DNA of 64,000 nt from an uncultured Geobacteraceae bacterium (GCA_903852495.1 CAINRC010000027.1:1-64000); one strand, 5' to 3'. Shown: positions 31,197-40,359, counted from the stretch's first letter. Notes: generated by a model not told the origin, from the letters alone. A program made the numbers and translations.

Positions 31197-33639
31197 CCCG
31201 GTCACTCCTTTGTCTGTCAATTGAATGCGCAGCCGCCGCCTCGTCGTGATACACCTTGAGCAGAATCAGGTTCATCAGGCGCTTCAGGGTGGGGATATCG
31301 GCCCGTTCATGCAGGATATCCTCTTTTGCGAGCTCGACAAACCGGCACGCCTCCTGCCCCTGTAGAACCAACTGCAGGGCTTTCCGCAGTTTCTCATCAA
31401 GCGTTACGGGTTCACGGTCAAGAATGCTGCTCTCCTCGGCCAGAAATCCGAGCGCCTCTTCAGTATGGCGGCGGCGCAGGGTGCCGCGATAGTAGCTCTC
31501 GGCACCAAGATTGAACTCGCTGGCATTGACGCGTAACGGCGATTTTGCGTTCACTTCAGAGAGTATACCGGAGGTGATTCGACCTGCCGCTGAATGGCAT
31601 CCGGGCTCGTCAAGTCTCAGCTCCAGATCGCTCAGCATATCGTGCAGGCCCATCAGTTCGACCAGATCAGCCGCATCCTCCCGGATTACCCGCAGCAACG
31701 CCCGGCGGTATTCATGGATCTGAACGCGAAGATAGCCGGGATACCGACGGCTGGGGCGAATGCCATCAGTTTTTTTGAGGATTTTCTCCAGAAAAGCGTT
31801 TTTACTGTTCCTGCTGACAAAAAAAGTGGGAATGCCGATGGCCGCGCCGAAAAAAATCTGCCGCCGTTCGCTTTCCACCGACGGATTGTCCGGAATGTGG
31901 ACGTGAGTTGTGCCGAGTGCCATGTATTTATAGGCAAGCGAAGTTATGAGGGTCTGCAGGTCGGCAGCCCGCCCCATGTCATCCCCAAAATTCTCAAAGA
32001 TGCTGTAGTATCTTCCTTCAAAACCCGAAAAGCCCATTTTGGCAAATTCACGCTGTTTGTAGAGCAGATATACCGACATCTGCTGATCGAATACGCCCAT
32101 GTCGGCAAGATCGCTGCGGAGGCGGTCGCTGTTGCCGCTTTGGCCATTCAGCCCAGGACTGTGCTCAGTGGAGAGCAGGCAGACCAAATAATCAAGCAGG
32201 CGGTAGTCGGGGACAAAATCCCCTTTCAGCCTGAACACAGAACTCAGCACCTTGTCCAGAGCCTGCGGCCCGAAAGGGGTCAACGGCTGGCCGAAAATGG
32301 AAAGATCGGCCTTCTTTTTCCACCGGCGCCAGATCATTCTCAGATGGGTAAAGTCCAGTTCATGGGGCAGAAAGCCAAGCGCCTTTTCTGGATGGAAATC
32401 GCTGAAAGCCAGCCGATAGGGAGCCGCAGTATAGGTACCAACGAAGAGCGGCAGGAAATGTTCACTGATCTTGATGGCCAGATCTCCGTAAAGCTTTTCG
32501 TGGACTGCGTTAAAACCGGAGTTACCGTCAGCCATGGCTCGTGTCAGTCTCCGGCTGCCTATACTGATATGGGTACCGTTATTAGCCAGGCTGACATTTG
32601 AGAGGTTGGGAAGTACCACCAGGTTTGTCTGGATTATGCCGGCGTCGCGCAGTTTGGCGACCGCATTCAGTTGACTGCGGGACAATACCTGATGGCAGAG
32701 TTGCATGTAGCGGAACTTGTCCTCCCCCTTATCCCATCCGGAAAGACAGGGGCTCATGAACAGATCCCGGTAAAAACTGTCCGAGACATGATCGTTCAGT
32801 TCTTTCTGCCGAACCGGAGGGTGTGGGGCGAAATAGACCATGGCCTGCTGGCCGCGTTCATCGAGGCCGAAGGCCTGATTGGCGTACATCACCAATAATT
32901 GCGTCATGAGAAAGCGTATGGCGGTTTCTTTGGCGATGCCTCTACCCATGCCGTTATCCGGTGTAAGGGAGACGACATTGAACGAAAACGTTTCCGGCGA
33001 GGTATTGTCGTTCAGGTAATGTTCCATCAGACGGATGCCGGTATGACGAATAATGTCCGGCAGTATGTGTTGAGAGCCAATAAGGTCGGCCAGAGCGAGT
33101 TTAATCAGGTAACTGATCGGAAGGCGCAGCATATCTTCGCCCGAAGTATCACGAAACATGAAGCGGGCTGAATCGGAGCGCGTACCTGCTCCCGGGTTCT
33201 GCTTGTCCGCCAGAAGATCTCTTTCCAATACATCCAGAGCGAACCGGGAAAGGTTTCGGCGGGGGAAGCGCACCCAGCTGTTTTCCCAGACACGTGAAGG
33301 GTTATCCGCCAGAAACCTTCCAAGATCAGCCACGGCCTTGCGTGGTGTTTCTCCTGCCGCAGCCCGTTTCATCATGTTGGCAAAGAAATTGGACTGTTCT
33401 ATTAACAACGGCAGGTCAACATCTTCCCTTGCACCGCTTACAACTGCCTGGAGCTCACTTTCCGAGCCGGCGGTCACATCATTGACCGAAAATGGCAGCG
33501 TAGCCGCCAGTTCTTCCCGGGAAGCAAATGAAACGCCCATCTGTGAGAAAACCGTTCGAATATTGAGCGGCGCGGACTCTTCTTTTGCTTTGTGTTCTCC
33601 AGCCATGCTGTAGTACATACCGTTAGGGGGATTGTTCAT
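31168..33639 (-). CDS. Large uncharacterised protein (about 823 aa)
   Basis: I do not recognise this protein. The start is uncertain: ATG 33639 is used, but 33648 and 33603 are possible, and none has a Shine-Dalgarno. An open frame up to 33804 would overlap the previous gene. It is soluble-looking with mixed alpha/beta content. Notable segments are LTPDNGMGRGIAKETAIRFL, YFAPHPPVRQKELND, VVLPNLSNVSLANNGTHISI and an Arg-rich C-terminal third. It sits directly upstream of, and overlaps, the decarboxylase-like gene, so it may act in the same pathway. A PhoB-like array and TATATG/TATGAT -10 lie just upstream. Confidence 0.6.
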   Translation of the reverse strand: MNNPPNGMYYSMAGEHKAKEESAPLNIRTVFSQMGVSFASREELAATLPFSVNDVTAGSESELQAVVSGAREDVDLPLLIEQSNFFANMMKRAAAGETPRKAVADLGRFLADNPSRVWENSWVRFPRRNLSRFALDVLERDLLADKQNPGAGTRSDSARFMFRDTSGEDMLRLPISYLIKLALADLIGSQHILPDIIRHTGIRLMEHYLNDNTSPETFSFNVVSLTPDNGMGRGIAKETAIRFLMTQLLVMYANQAFGLDERGQQAMVYFAPHPPVRQKELNDHVSDSFYRDLFMSPCLSGWDKGEDKFRYMQLCHQVLSRSQLNAVAKLRDAGIIQTNLVVLPNLSNVSLANNGTHISIGSRRLTRAMADGNSGFNAVHEKLYGDLAIKISEHFLPLFVGTYTAAPYRLAFSDFHPEKALGFLPHELDFTHLRMIWRRWKKKADLSIFGQPLTPFGPQALDKVLSSVFRLKGDFVPDYRLLDYLVCLLSTEHSPGLNGQSGNSDRLRSDLADMGVFDQQMSVYLLYKQREFAKMGFSGFEGRYYSIFENFGDDMGRAADLQTLITSLAYKYMALGTTHVHIPDNPSVESERRQIFFGAAIGIPTFFVSRNSKNAFLEKILKKTDGIRPSRRYPGYLRVQIHEYRRALLRVIREDAADLVELMGLHDMLSDLELRLDEPGCHSAAGRITSGILSEVNAKSPLRVNASEFNLGAESYYRGTLRRRHTEEALGFLAEESSILDREPVTLDEKLRKALQLVLQGQEACRFVELAKEDILHERADIPTLKRLMNLILLKVYHDEAAAAHSIDRQRSDRDDASVYRAV

Positions 33640-33663
33640 ATGGCGCATATCATATAGTAAAAT

Positions 33664-33703
33664 TGTGACGGTTACGTTCGTGCCATGTAAAGATTGTGTT
33701 ACA
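33664..33703 (-). promoter_or_regulatory. PhoB-like array upstream of the large unknown gene
   Basis: On the minus strand TGTAACA (33703-33697), CTTTACA (33692-33686), ACGAACG (33681-33675) and CGTCACA (33670-33664) follow each other at 11-bp steps. The middle sites are degenerate. The array overlaps the 3' end of the preceding gene. Confidence 0.45.
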
Positions 33704-34445
33704 TTTCCCTGCTCACCGTTTTCGCCTGAACTGAATAGGAATTTTTCTCTCCCCTGCTGTCTTGGCGAAACATGATTATCGCCGAACCATCCCACGCTAT
33801 CCAACGTCTGGCTTTTTTGTTCTGGTCTGAAAAATCAATAATACGGCACGGATATTCCTTGCCTCCGATGGCATAAACCGTGTTTTGCACGAGATGATAG
33901 TCCCGCTTGACTACAGCCATTTTTTCAACATCGAGAATTCTCAAGGTAATTTGTGTTTTATCTAAAAAATCCAGGCGCGCTTCGGGGCACTCCATGGTGG
34001 TATAGTCATAGCTGTTGCGTGGAACGAGGATGGAGTGTGCAGTCCCCTGTTCACGCACGTCAAACCGGAATGATAAATTATCAAGTCGACCCTCGACATC
34101 AATCCGGTCACCGTTTTCCCGGCCTTTACGGGAGTAACTGGTCAGGACCCCTTTTTGAAGCATCCCCTTCTCCATTGAATCAAGGGAATACCCCATCCAC
34201 AAAAATGATGCCTTGACCGCAGTTCTGGTTTCAAAATGAACTTTCGCTTCACCGCCTTCTTCATTGACGCGCTGCGTAGTGGTGACGTCGCCAATCGTAA
34301 ACCCCTTGGTGGTCACCGTGTAGTACGTCACAGTTTTTAGCGAATTGCCTGCCGATTGCGCGAAAAACGGGATAAAGAATAATGCCAGGAAACAAGACCA
34401 CGTTAGGACAGTACGTAATAGCGTCACAGATCTTCCGTTGTGCAT
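33699..34445 (-). CDS. Exported DUF3108/DUF6134-like protein
   Basis: The 248-residue protein starts at the ATG at 34445 with a signal peptide to about residue 34 (FFAQSAG). The mature part is beta-rich with the pattern LKTVTYYTVTTKGFTIGDV, then a late YAIGGKEYPCRIID. This resembles DUF3108/DUF6134 periplasmic proteins that may bind lipids. It overlaps the end of psiE by 22 bp and is thus in its operon. Function is unknown. Confidence 0.6.
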   Translation of the reverse strand: MHNGRSVTLLRTVLTWSCFLALFFIPFFAQSAGNSLKTVTYYTVTTKGFTIGDVTTTQRVNEEGGEAKVHFETRTAVKASFLWMGYSLDSMEKGMLQKGVLTSYSRKGRENGDRIDVEGRLDNLSFRFDVREQGTAHSILVPRNSYDYTTMECPEARLDFLDKTQITLRILDVEKMAVVKRDYHLVQNTVYAIGGKEYPCRIIDFSDQNKKARRWIAWDGSAIIMFRQDSRGEKNSYSVQAKTVSREM

Positions 34446-34861
34446 CGTGGAGAAAACCTGACCGTAATAATCCTGATGCAGGCAAGAGAAAGCACCAGTA
34501 ATAAGGTCATGGCAACTTCCTGCCATTCCATCTCTTTATACCAAAATGCCATTACCTCTGTTAACACGGTAACAATAACCGTGTCGATGATGTACGTTAC
34601 CTTGACCCTGCCTTCAGTAAAATAGGCCAGTGCTGTACGTAACACCTCAACAATGGCAAGCACCGTCAATATATCCACCAGTATGGTTTTGAAGGCGGAA
34701 TGAGAATCCTGATGAAAAATGAGTCTCAAATCGTAAAAGGTGTAGCCAATTCCTGCCACTATCGTTGTCAGGATAGCAACGATTAACAATGACAGCACAA
34801 CACGCGCTGACATCTCGAAGAAACGGCTTACGTTCAGGTCTATAACATCTTCCCTCCACAT
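34424..34861 (-). CDS. psiE: Phosphate-starvation-inducible PsiE family protein
   Basis: The 145-residue protein has four membrane segments and the PsiE pattern: YDLRLIFHQDS, ILVDILTVLAIVEVLRTALAYF, then VTYIIDTVIVTVLTEVMAFW. PsiE of E. coli is induced by phosphate starvation; its function is not known. GGGAGG lies 9 nt before the ATG. Three 11-bp-spaced PhoB half-sites are found upstream, in agreement with the family name. It is the first gene of the 12-kb minus-strand run. Confidence 0.85.
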   Translation of the reverse strand: MWREDVIDLNVSRFFEMSARVVLSLLIVAILTTIVAGIGYTFYDLRLIFHQDSHSAFKTILVDILTVLAIVEVLRTALAYFTEGRVKVTYIIDTVIVTVLTEVMAFWYKEMEWQEVAMTLLLVLSLACIRIITVRFSPRCTTEDL

Positions 34862-34906
34862 GAATCATTTCCTCCCCATAGTTTTTCTTTCAGTCTAGCA
34901 GGGTCA

Positions 34907-34934
34907 GATTACGATCAGGTTGTGACATGGTTAC
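34907..34934 (-). promoter_or_regulatory. Triple PhoB-like half-sites upstream of psiE
   Basis: On the minus strand GTAACC (34934-34929), ACAACC (34923-34918) and GTAATC (34912-34907) are each 11 bp apart. Confidence 0.6.
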
Positions 34935-34999
34935 GATTGTGGAAATTATTTCAGTGCTTTTGTGGGCGCAAAAATATTCTACAAAACAATTACACAACC

Positions 35000-35031
35000 G
35001 AAACATCGCTGTAACATTGGCATGATATACA
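35000..35031 (+). promoter_or_regulatory. PhoB-like box and -10 of the PHP-glycosyltransferase/ppk operon
   Basis: GAAACA (35000-35005) and GTAACA (35011-35016) are 11 bp apart. A TATACA -10 candidate lies at 35026-35031, only about 9 bp before the ATG, so the transcript may be nearly leaderless. Confidence 0.55.
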
Positions 35032-35039
35032 CTCGGAGC

Positions 35040-37490
35040 ATGAACCCATACAAAGCTGATCTACATGTTCACTCGAGCCACTCCAACAAACCAACCTACT
35101 GGGCCATGCGCAAATTCAGTGTCCCGGAGAGTTACACATCCCCCAAATATCTCTACCGGGTAGCGCGTGAACGGGGCATGGATTTCGTTACCATCACCGA
35201 CCACAACGCCATCAGCGGAGCTCTGGAAATAGCACATCTTGAGAACACCTTCATCAGCTCCGAAATTACGGCCCATTTCCCGGAGAATGGCTGCAAAGTT
35301 CATGTTGTGGTGTTGCATATCTCCGAAATCCAGTTCCAGTCGATAATGATCCTACGCAAAAATATCTATGAACTGGTGGCGTATCTTCATTCGGAAAAAA
35401 TAGTACATTTCCTGGCCCATCCTCTCTATGCCCAGAATGAAAAACTGAACTGCGAGATTATTGAACGGTCGCTGCTGCTTTTTACCACCTTTGAAATCAA
35501 GAACGGTTGCCGGGCACACCGCTTCAACGGATTCACCAAGCGTTTGGTTTCCTCCTTGAACGAAGCGGTCATAGAGCGTCTTGCCAATAAATATGATCTG
35601 CAACCCTCCGGTGAAATCCCATGGATTAAGGGTGTAGTCGGGGGATCTGATGACCACGGCGGCCTGTTCATAGCACGGGCCCATACCACCGTCTACGATA
35701 CGCCGACTATCGAAGGATTTATTGACGGCATCAGAAACGGCGACAGTTGGGCCGATGGTGAAGATGGCGGACCACTGACTATGGCGCACAGCCTGTACGG
35801 CATTGGTCATAGTTTCTATCGGGAGCGCTTGGGGCAGCGCCGGCGCGGTGCTACTCCCTTCGTCAGCGCCCTTCTGGATCGTTTTTTCAACATTGGCGAA
35901 GACAAGGGCTCTTTCATCGACACGATTCGTCTATTTATTCTAAAGAATCTGCCCGCTTCACGCAGTCATACAGGAAAAAGTTTTGAAGAAATCCTCGATT
36001 CAGAAGCTCGGCTGTTGCTGAGTGACAACCAGTTTATGACCGGTATCAGTAATGCTGACAGTAATCGTAAAATATTTGCCGTAACGAGCCGATTGGCAAA
36101 CCGCCTGATTTTCCACTATACGCACCGCCTTATGACACTGCCGCTCAACGCCGGTTTTTTTGACTATCTCAATACGGCGGGCACAATAGGGCTGGTCCAC
36201 GCCCTTATTTCCCCCTACTACCTGGCTTTTCATCACCAGCACAAGGGGAAGGAACTGATTCGGGATATCACAAGGGCATTACCTGAACTGCACTACAAGG
36301 AAGTCCCTGAAAAGATAGCTCTATTCACCGACACACTGGATGAGATTAACGGCGTTGCCATAACTATCAAACGCCTGATCAGTACCGCCCGGAACCGTGG
36401 GGTTGAGTTGACGGTCATCACGGCGGGAGATGCCAGTGACGTGGTGGTTGACGGTGTTAAGAAGTTTCCGTCTGTTGGCGACTTTGTGCTGCCGGAATAT
36501 CCAGAACTGAAACTCAACTTCCCACCGATTCTGGATGTAATGGACTATATCGAGCGAGAAGGGTTTACCCGGATTCATGTCAGCACTCCCGGGACGGTGG
36601 GGCTGCTTGGGCTTTTGATAGCCCGTATAATGAACATTCCGGTAGCCGGCACCTATCATACCGACATTCCCCAATATGTACGCAGTCTGACTAACGATGA
36701 GTTTCTTGAAAAGGCTGCCTGGAGCTATATGATCTGGTTTTACAGCCAGATGGAAGAGGTTATGGTGCCGTCAGTAGGCACACGCGAACAGCTGGCGGCA
36801 CGCGGTTTGCCGCCTGAACGAATGAAACCTCTGCCCCGCTGGGTGGATACGGAGACGTACTCGCCTGAAATGCGCAACCCGAGCTTCTGGAAAAGTCGTG
36901 GTATCGGAATGGGCAGAACCGTACTGCTCTACGTGGGGCGCGTCTCGCGGGAAAAAGGCTTGGCAATGCTGGTGGAAGCCTTCAGAGAGCTGGTAGATAA
37001 TGGGGCCTCAATTGCTCTTGCGGTCATCGGTGACGGACCGTACCGGGAGGAAATGGAAACAACGCTTTCGGGATATCCAACGTTTTTTACCGGTTATCTG
37101 GCGGGAGAACAACTCCAGATGGGTTACGCCTCTGCCGACCTTTTCGTCTTTCCCAGCGCCACTGATACCTTCGGCAATGTGGTTCTCGAAGCACAGGCTT
37201 CAGGTTTACCGGTGATCGTCTCTGATGAAGGTGGCCCACGCGAACTGATGATAGATGGCGAAACCGGGGCGGTTTTCCGTGCCGGCAGTAAAAGCGGCCT
37301 AGTTGCAGCTATCAGGCTGATAGTCTCCGATCCGGAGCAAATGGCTCGAATGAGTATGAATGCCCGGAACTTTACACTGACGAATGCCCCTGACAGCAGC
37401 CAAACTTACAGCACTATTTTGCACCTTGACGTGCAACGGCAAGTAGACACGTGCGCTGCCGGAACTGAGTTCGCAGATGTTGGAGCATAA
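35040..37490 (+). CDS. PHP-domain / GT4 glycosyltransferase fusion protein
   Basis: The roughly 816-residue protein joins two enzymes. Residues 1-250 are a PHP metal-dependent phosphoesterase domain (ADLHVHSSHSNKP, VTITDHNAISGA, GGSDDHGG). Residues about 425-800 are a GT4 glycosyltransferase (FTDTLDEINGVAITIKRL, GTYHTDIP, YVGRVSREKGLAMLV, FPSATDTFGNVVLEAQASG). The GT part is closest in style to SqdX/MgtA enzymes that glycosylate diacylglycerol for phosphorus-free membrane lipids. The ATG at 35040 has GGAG almost touching it, so the start is uncertain; ATG 35022 is the alternative. It is followed by ppk after 3 bp and preceded by a PhoB-like box. Confidence 0.8.
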   Translation: MNPYKADLHVHSSHSNKPTYWAMRKFSVPESYTSPKYLYRVARERGMDFVTITDHNAISGALEIAHLENTFISSEITAHFPENGCKVHVVVLHISEIQFQSIMILRKNIYELVAYLHSEKIVHFLAHPLYAQNEKLNCEIIERSLLLFTTFEIKNGCRAHRFNGFTKRLVSSLNEAVIERLANKYDLQPSGEIPWIKGVVGGSDDHGGLFIARAHTTVYDTPTIEGFIDGIRNGDSWADGEDGGPLTMAHSLYGIGHSFYRERLGQRRRGATPFVSALLDRFFNIGEDKGSFIDTIRLFILKNLPASRSHTGKSFEEILDSEARLLLSDNQFMTGISNADSNRKIFAVTSRLANRLIFHYTHRLMTLPLNAGFFDYLNTAGTIGLVHALISPYYLAFHHQHKGKELIRDITRALPELHYKEVPEKIALFTDTLDEINGVAITIKRLISTARNRGVELTVITAGDASDVVVDGVKKFPSVGDFVLPEYPELKLNFPPILDVMDYIEREGFTRIHVSTPGTVGLLGLLIARIMNIPVAGTYHTDIPQYVRSLTNDEFLEKAAWSYMIWFYSQMEEVMVPSVGTREQLAARGLPPERMKPLPRWVDTETYSPEMRNPSFWKSRGIGMGRTVLLYVGRVSREKGLAMLVEAFRELVDNGASIALAVIGDGPYREEMETTLSGYPTFFTGYLAGEQLQMGYASADLFVFPSATDTFGNVVLEAQASGLPVIVSDEGGPRELMIDGETGAVFRAGSKSGLVAAIRLIVSDPEQMARMSMNARNFTLTNAPDSSQTYSTILHLDVQRQVDTCAAGTEFADVGA

Positions 37491-37493
37491 ATA

Positions 37494-39671
37494 ATGTCAA
37501 ATACGATACCACCCAAACCACGAAGATCCAGGAAACCTGCCGGCGAATTTAATCTTTCGGACCCTTGCTGGTACCTAAACCGCGAGTTAACCTGGTTGGA
37601 ATTCAATAGCCGTGTGCTGCATGAGGCTGAAGATGTACGTACTCCGTTACTGGAACGCCTCAAATTCATCGCCATAGTCAGTGCCAACCTTGACGAGTTT
37701 TTCATGAAGCGCATCGGCGGACTCAAACAACAGGTCGCCGCAGGTATGCGAGAAGTCAGCATTGATGGACTTACGCCACTTCAGCAGATACACGAGTGCT
37801 ACAAATACATCCGGATTTTGGAAAGCAGAAAATTTGATTTATTGCAGCAGGTTCTTGAGCTGCTCAATGAACGGGGTATACGGATTTGCAGAATAAAAGA
37901 TCTCACTGCAAGCGAGAGGAAAAAACTTCGTAAGCATTTTGCAACTAACATATATCCTCTGCTGACACCCCAGTCCATCGACCCTGCCCACCCGTTCCCA
38001 TTTATATCAAACCTGTCACTTAATCTGCTGCTTACCCTGAACAGCGCTTCAGGACCTGATATGCAGTTGGCTCGCGTCAAGGTACCGGTCGGTGCAAGTA
38101 CTTCCAGATTCATTCCTGTTCCCGGCAGATCTGATTGTTTCGTACGCCTCGAAGAACTGCTTTGCTGCAATCTGGATATGCTTTTCCCCGGTATGGAGGT
38201 TGTACGCTGCGACCTGTTTCGTGTTACCCGCAACGCCAACACGGAGACAGACGAGGAAGAAGCGGACGATCTGGTTGAGATGATTGAAACAGAGCTAAAG
38301 GAGCGACGTTTTGCGCCAATCGTACGGCTGCAGGTACTTGAAGGAATGCCTGTGTTTCAACGCGGCAGACTGGCTGCGGAACTTGATATCAACGAAAATG
38401 ACGATGTATTCTTTGTACCGATGTTGTTGGCCATGCGCGACCTGTTTGAGCTTGTAAAACTTGATTATCCGCACCTGCATGACCCGCCACACTACCCGAT
38501 TGTGAATCCGCAATTGGACTCTCAGCGAAATATTTTTCATATTATCCGCGACGCGGGTTCAATCCTGCTTCAGCACCCCTATGAATCATTTTCATCGTCA
38601 GTAGAGCGCTTTCTACGTGATGCAGCCTCAGATCCCAAGGTGCATGGCATCAAGATGACGCTCTATCGCACTTCCAGCCAGAGCCGCATCATTGAAGCCC
38701 TGCTGCTGGCTGCCCAAAACGGCAAACAGGTGGCGGTGGTTGTGGAGCTGAAGGCGCGTTTCGATGAAGCCACAAATATTCGTTTGGCTGAACTTATGGA
38801 ACAGGCGGGGGTTCATGTCACATACGGTGTGGTTGGACTCAAAACCCATTGCAAGGTGATTATGATCGTTCGCCGGGATTTTAACGCTCTACGCTGCTAT
38901 GTCCATATCGGCACAGGGAATTACCACGCTGACACAGCACGTCTTTACACCGATGTCGGTCTGTTAAGCTGCAGTGAGGCCCTCGGACATGACGTCACGG
39001 AGCTGTTCAACTACCTGACAACCGGTTTCAAACCGCGCAGGAAATATAGTCGTTTGTTGACCGCCCCTCGGTTCCTCAAGCAGGCACTGTTAGCCAAGAT
39101 TGAGCGCGAAACCGTACTGCACCGTGAAAATGGCTGTGGTTTGATACAATTCAAGATAAATGCGCTGGAAGATGGAGACATTGTCAAGGCGCTTTATCTG
39201 GCATCTCAAGCTGGAGTCCAGATCGACCTGATTGTGCGCGATACCTGCCGTATTCGGCCTGGGATTGCCGGTCTGTCTGAGACAATTCGTGTTATCAGTA
39301 TTGTTGGGCGGTTTCTGGAACATTCCCGCATTTACTATTTCAGAAACAATGGATCGGAAGAATATTTTATCTCTTCAGCCGATGCCATGAAGCGCAATCT
39401 TGAAGCTCGGGTGGAGGTGCTTTGCCCGGTGGAGACTCCTGCACTTGCCCGTGAACTTCGTACTATCCTTGATATTCATTTGAGCGATACCCGCTCTGCG
39501 TGGGATATGCAGTCGGATGGGAGTTATGTCCAGCGAATTTCTACCGACCCTGACATTGTTGACTGCGGTAGCCATAGCCAATTGATTGAGTATGCCGATA
39601 AGCGCGTTGTGCAACACCGGAAGAGAATGAAGAAAAAAAACTCAAAAAAAGAGATCGATATTCACAACTAA
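37494..39671 (+). CDS. ppk: Polyphosphate kinase 1
   Basis: The 725-residue enzyme has the PPK1 layout: N-terminal helical domain (WYLNRELTWLEFNSRVL, NLDEFFMKRI), head domain, and two phospholipase-D-like domains. The autophosphorylated His478 lies in HIGTGNYHADTARLY. PPK1 reversibly makes polyphosphate from ATP. The ATG has GGAG 8 nt upstream, within the end of the glycosyltransferase gene. It shares the phosphate-regulated operon and stands opposite the sixA-CHAD-ppx set. Confidence 0.97.
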   Translation: MSNTIPPKPRRSRKPAGEFNLSDPCWYLNRELTWLEFNSRVLHEAEDVRTPLLERLKFIAIVSANLDEFFMKRIGGLKQQVAAGMREVSIDGLTPLQQIHECYKYIRILESRKFDLLQQVLELLNERGIRICRIKDLTASERKKLRKHFATNIYPLLTPQSIDPAHPFPFISNLSLNLLLTLNSASGPDMQLARVKVPVGASTSRFIPVPGRSDCFVRLEELLCCNLDMLFPGMEVVRCDLFRVTRNANTETDEEEADDLVEMIETELKERRFAPIVRLQVLEGMPVFQRGRLAAELDINENDDVFFVPMLLAMRDLFELVKLDYPHLHDPPHYPIVNPQLDSQRNIFHIIRDAGSILLQHPYESFSSSVERFLRDAASDPKVHGIKMTLYRTSSQSRIIEALLLAAQNGKQVAVVVELKARFDEATNIRLAELMEQAGVHVTYGVVGLKTHCKVIMIVRRDFNALRCYVHIGTGNYHADTARLYTDVGLLSCSEALGHDVTELFNYLTTGFKPRRKYSRLLTAPRFLKQALLAKIERETVLHRENGCGLIQFKINALEDGDIVKALYLASQAGVQIDLIVRDTCRIRPGIAGLSETIRVISIVGRFLEHSRIYYFRNNGSEEYFISSADAMKRNLEARVEVLCPVETPALARELRTILDIHLSDTRSAWDMQSDGSYVQRISTDPDIVDCGSHSQLIEYADKRVVQHRKRMKKKNSKKEIDIHN

Positions 39672-39685
39672 AAACGGAGGATTAC

Positions 39686-39865
39686 ATGAAACTGGAAGAA
39701 ATTAAAGAAATGGCAAAGCAGCACAACATCAAGGTGGGTAAGTTGAAGAAGGCTGATCTGGTAAGAGCCATCCAGGCAGCAGAAAATAATGAAGTCTGTT
39801 TTGAGACCGGCACCGCAGACATCTGCGGACAGGATGCCTGTCTATGGCGCGAGGTCTGCGTATAA
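39686..39865 (+). CDS. Small SAP-like protein
   Basis: The 59-residue protein starts with GGAGG 5 nt upstream, 14 bp after ppk. The first 35 residues (MKLEEIKEMAKQHNIK, KLKKADLVRAIQ) match the SAP/Rho-N helix-extended-helix motif that binds nucleic acids. The C-terminal part holds four Cys (CFETG, CGQDACLW, REVCV). Such small proteins occur in Geobacter-type genomes. Its placement after ppk may indicate a role with polyphosphate or simply operon position. Confidence 0.65.
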   Translation: MKLEEIKEMAKQHNIKVGKLKKADLVRAIQAAENNEVCFETGTADICGQDACLWREVCV

Positions 39866-39907
39866 GCGAATCTTTCAGGCTTGCGCATTATTTAACCAAA
39901 TTGTAAC

Positions 39908-39943
39908 TTGATATATCCGCTAAAGCGGATATAATGTGCCGTA
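39908..39943 (+). promoter_or_regulatory. Promoter with embedded palindromic operator, apparently leaderless start
   Basis: TTGATA (39908-39913) and a perfect TATAAT (39930-39935) are separated by 16 bp. TATATCCGCT (39912-39921) and AGCGGATATA (39924-39933) form a perfect inverted repeat that fills the spacer. Transcription should start at about 39942, next to the ATG at 39943. This is an ArsR-type arrangement for repression. Confidence 0.7.
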
Positions 39944-40359
39944 TGAAAATACAAATACTTTTCCTCTGTACCCACAATTCCTGCCGCTCCCAGATGGCCG
40001 AAGCATTGGCCAATCATTTCCTGGGCGACCGCTGCCAAGCCTTTTCGGCCGGTACTGAAGCAACACGGGTCAACCCGCTGGCTGCCTTGGTACTGGCCGA
40101 ACTGGGCATAGGCACATCAGCCCTCCGCTCAAAAACCATCGATGAATTCGACGACCAGGTTTTTGATCATGTGGTGACCCTTTGTGGTGATGCCAATGAA
40201 AAATGCCCTCTCTTTTTCGGGGGAGTTCAACGCCTTCATCGTGGTTTTGAAGATCCTTCACGGCTCAGTGGTAGCGAAGAAGATATTCTGCCAGAATTTC
40301 GCCGAGTGAGAGATGAGATTAAAAATTGGATCATCGAATATTTCGGTGAGAAAAAATGA
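39943..40359 (+). CDS. Arsenate reductase / low-molecular-weight phosphatase-like protein
   Basis: The 138-residue protein has the P-loop CTHNSCRS (Cys9 to Arg15) of the low-molecular-weight tyrosine phosphatase fold and the acidic loop HRGFEDPS typical of thioredoxin-dependent ArsC, plus a Cys in TLCGDANEKC for the relay. It probably reduces arsenate to arsenite. Arsenate enters through phosphate transporters, so the setting is sensible. The ATG at 39943 is preferred because the promoter places the transcript start there and no Shine-Dalgarno exists; ATG 39934 lies within the -10. Confidence 0.8.
   Translation: MKIQILFLCTHNSCRSQMAEALANHFLGDRCQAFSAGTEATRVNPLAALVLAELGIGTSALRSKTIDEFDDQVFDHVVTLCGDANEKCPLFFGGVQRLHRGFEDPSRLSGSEEDILPEFRRVRDEIKNWIIEYFGEKK

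Noticed and set aside
31594-32601. 335-residue plus-strand frame opposite the large unknown protein
   Set aside because: It lacks a ribosome binding site and family features. The minus-strand gene is in an overlapping operon and continues on both sides of it.
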